Shown here: in pieces, positions 8,446-17,076 of the stretch | How positions within the stretch are numbered: position 1 is the first letter of the stretch | Layout of the letters: each line of letters begins with the position of its first letter | Source: Acrasis kona | Lineage: Eukaryota; Heterolobosea; Eutetramitea; Acrasida; Acrasidae | Assembly (NCBI GenBank): GCA_026419775.2 | Contig: JAOPGA020000908.1 | Location: 1-42,910 of the forward strand | Length of the DNA stretch: 42,910 nt | Direction of reading: 5' to 3' | Notes under the pieces: generated by a model | Told to the model about the DNA's origin: nothing | Databases searched by the model: none | Seen by the model: the letters and a program-made list of their open reading frames with translations, nothing else | Translations under genes and position numbers: made by a program

Positions 8446-9480
8446 CATAGGATGATGTTGGAAGAAGCTTCAAAGCGCCTTCAGTGATGAAACAATTGTC
8501 CGCATCTGAGTCGAGTTCAGCATTAAACTGCATTTCGTTGATTTGTGCGGCGATTGTTGGCTTCTTTAGAGGTGTAGGTAAGCGGGCCTCTAGTGGGTTG
8601 GACTCAATATGAGAAATCCTAGACACTGGTGTATTGTCGTCTTCGGATGTAAAAATGTTGAACACCTCCCTTTTCATTTCAGGTGATGTCATAACTTATG
8701 TGTTCTCGTATTGGGCCTCCGCTACTAAACGCTTTATGTTGGAAGTATGTAAGCGTTGTTCCTTCCTCTGTTTAAGAATTCTGTACTGATCTTCCAGATT
8801 CTTTGGCCATTTCTCTCTTGGGACTGCCGGTAGGTTTTTCTTCTTGAGGTTGCAGTCTGTATCTGTGTGATTGAAGAATCCACAGTGGTTACATTGAGGC
8901 AGAGGTTTCTTCGTGACCTCTGTGACTGTTACGGATGTCGTTGTCCTTGGTTTATGATGGTTTTGTCTTGTTGGTGTTCTTGACGGTGTGGAGCTGACCT
9001 TGAACTCGTATGTTAATGGATCCTCCAATAGACATGGCTTGTTCTACTGAGGAGAAACGCTCAAAATCACCGCTAGGAGACGCACGTAGGGCACGGAGTC
9101 TGCTCTTGAAACTTTTAGGTAGACGTTCGTAGTACACGTCTGCACAGGTTTGTTCTGTTTGGTCTGGGACCAGTCTACGCTTCTGTTTGAAACGGTTGTT
9201 GTAGACTTGCATTGTCTCGTCTACAGATGGTTCGATCGACAGGAAATCTTGCAGGTATGCGGTTAGATCCCTGTTTGGTGCTAAAATGTCGCAAACACAT
9301 GAGTCCCACGGTTTGTCTGAAAGCTCGACTTCGTGTTCCAAAAATTCTTTAACGAAGTCCTTGGGTACGCACTGAAGGAGTACGTCGAAAGTTTCTTTAT
9401 TCGTGAGCTTGTTACGAAGAGCCCACACTGAAAAGTCCTCTACAAATTTAGAGAGTCTTTGGAAAGTGTTTTTGATCGGG
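8432..9480 (-). mobile_element. Fossil of a Ty3/gypsy-like LTR element (gag to protease)
   Basis: On the minus strand, coding pieces appear in the order capsid-like gag (to about 8952), a CCHC zinc knuckle of C-x2-C-x4-H-x4-C spacing near 8870-8910, and an aspartic-protease-like segment near 8480-8560. This order is that of LTR retroelements. The polymerase is absent; the fragment ends against the LINE piece at about 8440. It is broken, with about two breaks besides the truncation, and no LTRs were found. It looks moderately old. Confidence 0.65.
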
Positions 9481-9805
9481 ATTTATCAACTAGCCGATCT
9501 ATTTTCGTCGATTATTGTAACGATCAGTTCACAGAACATCATACCTATCAAAAACCTATCAAAAAATCGATCAGAAAGTCCTATCAATATTATTATCACA
9601 TCTTGTAGCAAAATGATTATCATTTTTTGGATCAAAAATCGAATTGAATTAGACATCAATGTATGGATCGCTTTTTAGATAAAGGTGTGTAACGACTACA
9701 AGATCATTTTTAATATCAAAGAACGTGTCTGAATTTGAATCAAAAATACTTCAAAGATCAAGGGATACACTTTAATACAACAAACAGTTTACAAAGGCTT
9801 TTAAT
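9481..9805. other. AT-rich gap without a gene
   Basis: Low-complexity AT-rich DNA with repeated ATCAAAAAT/CTATCAA words. No open frame has coding character and no RNA gene was seen. Confidence 0.5.
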
Positions 9806-10399
9806 TCATACATCTGTTTCAAACACATTATCGTCCAACTCGTTGTCATTGTCTGGATTTGAAACAATGTCATCGTTTAAAAATGCATTTTCAAATGTAT
9901 TGTCATCGATTACCACAGCAAATTGACCATGTTGGTCTCGCTTGGGCTTGTTTCCTTCCCAGAATTCCTTCGTGTCACTGTGCAGTTTCTGGCCGTTGTT
10001 CTTTTTCTTAGTTCCATACTTTCTCGAACTAATAATTTTTTTTATTTTACTGATTGCTGCCATTTTCAAACTAGCAACAGTTATTTTGTCCTTCTTGAGG
10101 TACTGGCTATTGTGACCTCCGTCACCTTGGTTCCCATCACCTTGGTTTTCATTACCTTGGTTTCCATCATCTTGATCTCTGTCACCTTGGTTTATATCAC
10201 CTTGGTTCACATCTCCCTGACCTGCATCTCTTTGTACTTGATCACCTTCGCGTTCATTTCTAGTATTATCTGGTCCGTTATTTTGTTGGCTCAGAATTAG
10301 TTGCTTTAATGAAAATATCTCTCAAATGTAATTTCAAATTTAGAAACAATCTAAGTGTATTGTTATATTTACCTTAACACATCTCCAAGGAAATTTCAT
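9806..10399 (-). CDS. Hypothetical protein with NQGD repeats
   Basis: My model has an ATG at 10399 (MKFPWRCVK), a 69-nt GT-AG intron (10304-10372) and a second exon 10303-9806, giving about 174 residues. The middle is a run of about eight imperfect five-residue units (NQGD plus one residue), encoded by a 15-bp tandem repeat at about 10107-10215. A Lys-rich patch (ISKIKKIISSRKYGTKKK) and an acidic, Asn/Asp-rich C-terminus follow. No family is recognised; the basic patch would suit a nucleic-acid-binding or nuclear protein. It is divergently arranged with the gene at 10466, with 66 bp between starts. Confidence 0.45.
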
Positions 10400-10465
10400 A
10401 AAATATGCTTTAGTCACCTGTGCTGTTGCTAAATATTTTTCTGAAATAATAATTGTAAAGGTGAA

Positions 10466-11676
10466 ATGGGAAGAAAACGACAGTGCATAGTGTGCGTCGC
10501 ACATTGTAGAACAGTGGTCAAAACCAAATTACATAACCTAAGCAACTCCCTTCCACCTGAACGGGTGGACTTTGACAAGTGGCATTTTAGGAACGAAGCC
10601 AGAGTGTCAAAGAAAATTACAAATGGCTACGTATGCTACAAACATTCAATAATTTTTCGTGAAATAAAAGAGTTGTTCAAAAAGTATTTGAAATTACATG
10701 GCAAGATTATATTTTCTACATTTAATTAATCTATTAAAGATGAGGATGCCAAGTCTCCAACATTCCAAACTTAAAATCAATCAACACAATATCCTGGAAA
10801 TGACGCATCTAGATCAATGGTTATAATGGCAACGCTGAGGTTGGTGCTTACAGTGATGTTCATGAACATTACAATGAGACGGGCAGCTTTTCATTTGATA
10901 ATGCTTTATGCGACAATGTTGAGCTACATAAGGACATTCAGTTGCGCGTCAATGTATCTGAAATTGGAGGCCGCACGCACAATTGACAACCTCTTGCAAA
11001 ATGAGAATCTGGAAACATTAAATGCTGCCGTTACCAATTCAGTTGAAGGTTAGACTTTTATTACAGTGTAGTTTACATTGATAGATAATGTTGCACAGAA
11101 AGGAGTTGACCATTATTTAACACAAGAGGTTTTGGATGCAATACGATTACGACGAGCATCTAAAGGTATTGCAAGAAATCCCAGACTTAGAGCTTTCAAA
11201 ATCCAGAACAATTACCACGTTGAGAAATGTAACTGTCCATCCTTAAGCAAAAAATTTGACGGAACGCGCGCGACGATTGAGTCTACTTTTTGCAACCATG
11301 ACATGACATTCAAAGATAACCACTGCATCAAAGGGCATGATGGGTCTACAAACTGCAGAATGCATGTCAACCATCCTGTTCTCTCTCAAGAGCAATTAAC
11401 AATTATAACAACCTCGCCCAAACAGCTGCTTTTGGGTCTTTTGATTATAAGAACGGTGGCTTTTTAAAATTAAGGTATTTTCATACTGTGTATGAAATGA
11501 AACCTGGATCTGTAGTTCAGCTGAAAGCTAGTTCAATAGTACACGAAAGCACAAAGTACGAAGGTGTCAGATTTTGTCTTGTCGTGTTTGTTGATGCCAA
11601 TTCTTTTTATCCTGGCATCGAAGAATGCAGCGATGTTTATAATAAATACGATAAGGATGATAACGCTCAGGAATAA
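10466..11676 (+). CDS. Cys-x2-Cys / possible 2-oxoglutarate oxygenase-like gene
   Basis: The first frame (10466-10729) has CIVC at residues 7-10 and CYKH at 57-60, matching the C-x2-C-x(35-50)-C-x2-H spacing of THAP-type fingers, with a Trp at 39. Coding continues after 10740 in other frames. A clean 36-nt intron (11049-11084) joins one pair of exons, and a 47-nt GT-AG segment (11344-11390) would join the next. The C-terminal part has a GGFLKL strand, a YEMKPGSVVQL strand, a later His (SIVHES) and a GVRFCLVVF strand, the layout of a double-stranded beta-helix oxygenase (distal His and 2-oxoglutarate-binding Arg). The join between 10700 and 10830 is unresolved, so it may instead be a pseudogene. 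Confidence 0.4.
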
Positions 11677-12384
11677 CAAACGGCTTTAATGTTCAAAGTG
11701 ATTTTAATAAACTAGTTTGTGTAATAATGTTGTTACTGAGGGAAGAGAGTGTTGTTTTGTAAAGAAATAAATAAAAATAGTTGCAACGGATAAATTGTTT
11801 ATTGGACAGGTTAAGAATAAATTCAACACACCAATGAAAACAAAGGTATCAACAAGGTAAAAAACACTGTTATGGATCATTAGAACTCTTTTGGCTGTTA
11901 CAATTTGATAAAGCATGCAATCGCCATGTTTTAATTTTATTGCACGTGTATTATGCGAAACATCTTATTTATAATACAATGCACTTTTTATTACATCTCC
12001 AATTTTTTAACAGAAAACTCCCCGCACGCCTTCCGGAAGTTATACAAACCACAGGCCATGCCAATGTTCTATTGAGTAAGAGCAAATTCAGCCAAAAGAG
12101 TTCTAGTAAGTACATTTAATTCAACGTGATATGATATTAATTTTAAAGGCCAAACACAAAAGTTAAAGGCCATTTGATGTTGGTAACGTCAAAGCACTTT
12201 GGGGAAGGAAACCTGTCTTGCAGTTAATGGTACGTTGACAATCTACATTAATATACTAATGAATACTAGGTGCGGATAATCGAAAACAGAATGACAAGGC
12301 TGAACAACGATCGCCGGAAATAGATTGCGGAGTTGATAAATGCCGATCAAAAACAGTTTCCAAAGATTGTTGGATAATTAATTG
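11677..12384. other. AT-rich stretch without a clear gene
   Basis: No convincing frame on either strand and no RNA gene seen. A short repeat, TTAAAGGCCA, occurs twice at about 12145-12175. Confidence 0.5.
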
Positions 12385-13064
12385 ATTAATAAAATGTTCT
12401 TCTTCAACTTGATGTTACTTTTATTCAAATACAGTGTCAAATTAGGTGTAGAAAAAATACTTTAAATGCTTTTGAGGTTTTTGATGCAAAACCTAATTGG
12501 ACTGCTGATTTGGATCTTACTCGGAATTCTGGTGGGATTGTTGATGGGAAATCTAATTAGTTCCATGATAAATGGTGTAGTCGAAATGTTGATGTAAAAC
12601 CTGACAGCATAACTGTTACATTAAAAGATCACTTTGTTCTTCACAAATCAGATGTAGTTTATGTCTGTAACGCTGCTAGAACTCTTGTTTGAAGCGCAGA
12701 TGTAATCTTTGATTGGGGTTTGATCCAATTTCTGATATTCATCCTGAATGTTTTTTTGATCGGCATTTACATTGTCCCAAATCAAACTTTTTTGATCGAA
12801 ACTATGCGTGTCTTGATGACTGAGTTGACTCAATTTCTGATCGAATAATTGCTGTTACATTGCCCAAACGTGCCGATGTTTTCAAAACAATGTAGGTCCT
12901 GGCCCTTGAAACTAGAGAAAAGCTGAGAAATTAAATTAGGTATATGAAGCGGACGGGGTTATTCGTAACAAGAAATTGGTTCCGATCGGTTACACTAATT
13001 AAGAATTCCAGTCCGGGGTCCAAACAAACAATGATGAAGACACAGGTGGTGATGAAAGTCAATG
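12385..13064 (+). pseudogene. Coding-like stretches, degraded, family unknown
   Basis: Several plus-strand stretches have strong coding character in more than one frame, for example VDVKPDSITVTLKDH at about 12585-12630 and ITVTLKDHFVLHKSDVVYV further on. A 39-nt GT-AG segment ending CTAATTAAG at about 12970-13008 looks like one of this genome's introns and precedes a short acidic end. No complete gene could be assembled: a 130-base part (12700-12830) lacks any acceptor site. It is broken or has an unusual structure. The family, host or mobile, is not recognised. Confidence 0.3.
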
Positions 13065-13097
13065 ATCACAAAGGTTTATTATACTACGTAAATGTCC

Positions 13098-13673
13098 TTA
13101 ATGCTCACCATCATCGTCCTCACTCATTTTATCTTCACCATCATCGTCCTCACTCATTTTATCTTCACCATCATCGTCTTGTTCTTGTTCACTGTCATCC
13201 ATCTCATCCTCATCTTCGCTGTTCTCAATGACATCATTATCCTGTTGCTGCTCTTCATCATCCTCATCATCCTTGCCATTGTTGCGAAGGTAGTTTTGAA
13301 CTTGATCGTACCAATGTTTGCAAAGCATCTCTTCATCAGTTTGAGAGAGAGTTTTTGTCATTAGGGTATTCGTCACTATTTTGCAGCATTGAAGGGGTAT
13401 GTTCCTGGGAGTCTTGATTGTTTACATTACTATTTTTTCGGTTGCAGTTTCGCACTAGAGTGTTAAATTGTTCAGCTTCGCGCCACGTTGTTCAAGCATT
13501 TTGTCGATGGTCGAAGACATGCATTTGTTTGTTTGATACGTCCATTTATAAAACGATACGTCATCCTTAGTGATACTATGTCTTTCTGTACGTTTAAGAT
13601 ATACTTTTGAAGTAGTACCTCGTGAGATGGCTTGTCCTTCACAAATGCAACACTTTGGTTTTGGTTTACGCAT
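13098..13673 (-). CDS. Cys-x2-Cys head, acidic repeat tail protein
   Basis: Allowing this genome's short introns gives one intact frame of 165 residues: exon 13673-13487, a 32-nt intron, exon 13454-13377, a 46-nt intron holding a CCCTAATGAC branch-like element, and exon 13330-13098. The ATG gives MRKPKPKCCIC. The head has CCIC and a later Cys (NKCMSST) and may bind zinc. The tail is almost wholly Asp/Glu/Gln and ends with two exact copies of EDKMSEDDDG from a 30-bp tandem repeat. The head layout (basic start, CxxC, then a V-x-F-x-K-W segment) resembles that of the gene at 10466. Function unknown, perhaps chromatin or nucleic-acid linked. Confidence 0.5.
13111..13170. repeat. 30-bp tandem repeat, two exact copies
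   Basis: TCATCGTCCTCACTCATTTT plus ATCTTCACCA repeats exactly at 13111-13140 and 13141-13170, with a partial third copy. It is in frame with the acidic tail of the minus-strand gene and codes for a 10-residue unit. Exact identity suggests recent expansion. Confidence 0.85.
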
Positions 13674-13937
13674 ATTTACAATACAAGTCAAGTTTTAGTG
13701 CTGATACTGTGAAGACCTTGACAAAGTGGAAGTTGAAAACTCAGGGAACAAAGCATTGTTATCTGTTGGAGTTGTCAAATCATCAAGGATCTCAAAGACA
13801 AGTTACTATTTTCAAAGAGATCTGAATTGTTTATAAATGTTGGACTGAATTATACTGCAAAATATTCCAATAGTTGTTAGTGTACGTATATAACCAACAC
13901 CAACAAAGAGGTACTATGAATGTATTTATTTATTTCG

Positions 13938-14582
13938 TTAGGCTGTCACCCTCCATATGTTATCTGTGACCCTAGCTTCAACTTCAGTTTCGTACTCACA
14001 GTAGATCTCTTTTGTCCATTCTACATAGAATAATGTCATTTGTATGTACCTTGTACGTACAATGCCATTCCATTGGCCATGCCCATCTCCATTATACCTA
14101 ACGTACCAAGTTGGATTGAATGTTTGTTGGAGTATTGGAACAGAGTCAAACTCATAAACAAAGATTCGGATAGGTTCTCTGATGGCATCAACAGTCTTGT
14201 ATCCAACTTTTATTTTTCTCTCCACACCCTCCTGCTTGCCAAATGTCGAGTCAAACATTGCAAAATCCGTCTGTCCCAGGCTCAACTTGCCTTTGGCCAC
14301 ATCTTTGTTGGTCTTTCTCTTCCCTGGCTGTAGTAGTTCGTTTAGCTTTACTGCTGCAAACACGTTCCAGTCATAAAAGTTGTCCTCTAATCTGTCGCGC
14401 TCTTTTTCTGTCATCTCGATTGTATTAAAGTCAATAACTGGCGCATCCTGTGCAGCAAGGGCCCTCTTCTTTATACTTTCATTGCGATAATATTCCCTCC
14501 TCTTCTTCTGTGCCTCGCACATTTTTCTAATGCAAGATGGGGTGAAGGATTGGTAGAATTGGTACTTTGTATTTGTCTTCAT
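13938..14582 (-). CDS. Hypothetical protein, 214 residues
   Basis: A single-exon frame from an ATG at 14582 (MKTNTKYQFYQSF). The N-terminal third is basic and helical (AQKKRREYYRNESIKKRAL), followed by an acidic helix (MTEKERDRLEDNFYDW). The C-terminal half is rich in aromatics and beta-strand-like (PTWYVRYNGDGHGQWNG). No family is recognised and no signal peptide or membrane segment is visible. It lies between the Cys-x2-Cys gene and a reverse-transcriptase fossil of the other strand, so it could be host or element-borne. Confidence 0.5.
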   Translation of the reverse strand: MKTNTKYQFYQSFTPSCIRKMCEAQKKRREYYRNESIKKRALAAQDAPVIDFNTIEMTEKERDRLEDNFYDWNVFAAVKLNELLQPGKRKTNKDVAKGKLSLGQTDFAMFDSTFGKQEGVERKIKVGYKTVDAIREPIRIFVYEFDSVPILQQTFNPTWYVRYNGDGHGQWNGIVRTRYIQMTLFYVEWTKEIYCEYETEVEARVTDNIWRVTA

Positions 14583-14721
14583 TGTTTGTTAATTGCTCTG
14601 GAAGCTGCGATTCATGTCTCAGCATCATCCGGCCTTCGGACACATGCATCCTAATTTGGATTGTGAGAAACGTTTTTGGATTTTATGATTGTAACCTGCA
14701 TAATCCTAATTTCAAGGGTGC

Positions 14722-15453
14722 TTGGTTGAAAAAACCTACATTGTAGTAAAGGAAAACAACTGGGGAGTCGTAGTTGACCTGAAAGACTATTATTATAGCA
14801 TTCCCATTGCAACTGAATCCCAAGTATGGCTAGGTATTGAACTTGACGGACAGTATTATCGATTTAACAAATGCCCCATGGGTATTACAACTAGTTGTGA
14901 GGCATGTTCATTTTTATCGCAACATATTGCCAAGATGACACATCCTTCCATCCTAGTTCAAATTGATGATTTTCTAGTTACCGGGCAAACTGAAGATGAA
15001 GTGATACAACGACGAGATGCACTCATTCAGAACATTAAAGCATTTGGTTTAGAAGTGAACTATAAAAAATCGCAGCTTGAACCCCGCCAACAACTATTAT
15101 ATTTGTCATATGGAATGGATTTCGAGACTCATGACATTTATACCAAACCTGGGCGTACCGATGAAGTCCGATCCATTTTGGAGAGTCTTGAGCCGGGAAT
15201 CTATAATAATGGAGACATACAACAGTTACTTGGGAAGATGACCCACAACCTCCCCACATCAAGTCTCAACCGCCGCCTGCAGGCAATCCGGAGAAGATTG
15301 TGGTATGGTAAAGGAGCCAGTGAATATCCAGTTCCTTTGAGCAACGGGGATTTAGAGTTACTTCACAAAATCAATGACGAGAGCGACCAACCCCATGAGC
15401 TCAAAATCAAAAGAGATCGCCCAAAGAAGAAACGCATTGTAGATCATTATTAA
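14722..15453 (+). mobile_element. Reverse-transcriptase fossil, DIRS/LTR class
   Basis: About 243 residues of reverse transcriptase: a VVDLKDYYYSIPI block, an FNKCPMGITTS block and a QIDDFLVTG active-site box, followed by a connection-like region with a LEPRQQLLYLSYG segment. The sequence is nearer to DIRS/Ngaro or LTR polymerases than to LINEs. No gag, RNase H, integrase or recombinase partner was found nearby, so it is a fragment, broken by truncation at both ends. It is unlike the DIRS-type element at the left of the window. Confidence 0.6.
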
Positions 15454-15779
15454 ACAACCTATTTGTTTTCACGTTACTTATAACACAATATAATTGAACA
15501 ATTATGTACCTATAGCCTCATGCCATACAATTAGAGTATGCAATCTAATGCCGGTAAAATTTATTTTTTTCTGTATGATAACATTGTAAAAGTGGTAGTT
15601 GAAATAGTCATGATGAACCGTGTAAGCGTCGCATATTGTTACATGGTAACAAAGTTAAACCAAACCCCAAACCATAGAGAAGTCCTTATGGTTAGATTGA
15701 TAACGACTGTGCAAGTGATGTACGTGTAGCGGTATGTAACTAGTCAAATGAAAAGTTACCAAAGTCTCTAAAAAAAAAA

Positions 15780-15796
15780 GGCGGGCGGGTGGGTGG
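15780..15796 (+). other. G-rich motif, near-copy of the one at 67-81
   Basis: Reads GGCGGGCGGGTGGGTGG, directly after a run of ten A. It shares the CGGGCGGGTGGG core with 67-81 and could form a three-full-run quadruplex with a two-G run. Both copies lie next to retroelement sequence. Confidence 0.55.
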
Positions 15797-15810
15797 AAGG
15801 AACATTTCAT

Positions 15811-16025
15811 GTTTGTTTCAAACTACGCGCCCATGTTTCTTTGTATAACGGAAAACCCTCCATCATGTTTGAAAACGGTTGTATATTTGTTTCAAACTAC
15901 GCGCCCATGTTTCTTTGTATAATGGAAAACCCTCCATCATATTTGAAAACGGTTGTTGTAGGAATGTTTCTTTGTACAAATGGAAAACCCTCCATCATAC
16001 TTTAAAACAATCGTTGTAGGAATGT
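15811..16025. repeat. 74-bp tandem repeat, about 2.7 copies
   Basis: The unit holds TTTGTTTCAAACTACGCGCC, then ATGTTTCTTTGTATAA and GGAAAACCCTCCATCAT. Two nearly identical copies start at 15812 and 15886, and a third shortened copy lacks the first part. A short GTTGTAGGAATGTT word repeats at the end. Confidence 0.85.
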
Positions 16026-16411
16026 TGTATAACGGGTACGGTGTACTAAATCTAATTAATTAAAAAAAACAATACTCGAGTTAAACTCAGTAACCCATTC
16101 TTGAGTAGTTTTCAAATCGATTTGTAAACGACCTGAATGTGCTGTGGGGCAGCACATTCGTACCTGTGACTTTACACACTCTTGGTTACCTGTTCACACA
16201 CACGTGTCCAGGTCAACCACTTACAACCATTTCCGTCAACGAGTAACGATTGATGTTGTGTTATTGGTTAGTCTTCATGTGGACTTTCGATTCGTGATTG
16301 CTGCGTACGCTAGTGCGATTCTGTACAACATGTATAGTCGACATCTTTTCTAACAATTCTTGCAGCTTAAGAGCCTTGAACTTCCTTGCAGCCTCACCTC
16401 CCAAATCTTTA

Positions 16412-16788
16412 CTACTCCAAAACTCTTTCTTTTATCATTCCCATGCATTGTTGCTTCTGAAGTTGTTGCCTTAAGTCGTCTAACTCCTCTCTGACCGACC
16501 TATATTTCTTCATATCGTCTACCTTCTCCAATTCATTGTCCGAACCATCATCAATTTGGTTCCCCAAAACGTCACGCTTAAATCCATCGTCCTCACTAAA
16601 GGTATCGTCCTCCTCATCGTACTCGTATTTCTTGAAGTCTGTAATCCTCCTCGGAGAGTTTATCCTCGAACTTTCCTCTTTATCCTTGGAAGCATCAATG
16701 ACTTCCTCAACCGGTCTAAACCTCAACCGGTCTAGATTCGGTTGAGCTCATGAGAATCGTCCAGATCGCATTTTAACGGACTGATCAT
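16412..16788 (-). CDS. Small acidic coiled-coil protein
   Basis: The 3' exon ends with a likely coiled coil (VREELDDLRQQLQKQQ) after an acidic stretch (YEYDEEDDTFSEDDGF). My preferred start is the ATG at 16788, followed by a 35-nt GT-AG intron to a segment reading QPNLDRLRFRPVEEV, giving about 113 residues. An alternative frame starting with ATG at 16822 reaches the same exon but crosses one TGA. Two tandem 16-bp copies (16705-16736) code for LDRL and RFRPVEE in different phases. Coding-like sequence further upstream to about 16930 may be another exon. The family is not recognised; a nuclear protein would fit the composition. Confidence 0.45.
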
Positions 16789-17076
16789 TCCTTGGTAAGG
16801 ACAAAGGAAACCTTGTGGACATCAATCCTGCTTCCTCCCTTACAAAAGTAATTCTTCTCGCAAATATTTAATTCATTGTGTCTGATTGTGTAATATCCAT
16901 CTTTGACTGTATCGTTCAATTATTCAACTACGAGATGGTAGGATATCAAGAGCAGGAACTAAACAAAATATGGAGTTAAATTAGTTCTCCTCATTCTACA
17001 TTGTCCTATCCAACCATTGTATGTTAACCAAGAATTTTGCTTTTTTTGTAATAATTTTGTAATCAAACTATTTGGA

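Larger units (their letters stand above)
15454..16411. repeat. Non-coding stretch with tandem repeats
   Basis: No supported gene. A 74-bp tandem array lies at about 15811-16025 and a G-rich motif at 15780-15796. The rest is AT-rich with short frames lacking coding character. Confidence 0.5.

Noticed and set aside
10817-11053. Plus-strand ORF with a Met-rich, hydrophobic start
   Set aside because: The Asp/Asn/Gly-rich reading in the neighbouring phase has better coding character over 10810-10970; only the last part of this ORF seems genuine.
13111-13170. A CRISPR-like array
   Set aside because: The repeats are head-to-tail without spacers, inside a eukaryotic coding exon.
13092-13364. Plus-strand hydrophobic ORF rich in Ile/Leu/Phe over the 30-bp repeats
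   Set aside because: It is the antisense of the Asp/Glu-rich tail of the minus-strand gene.
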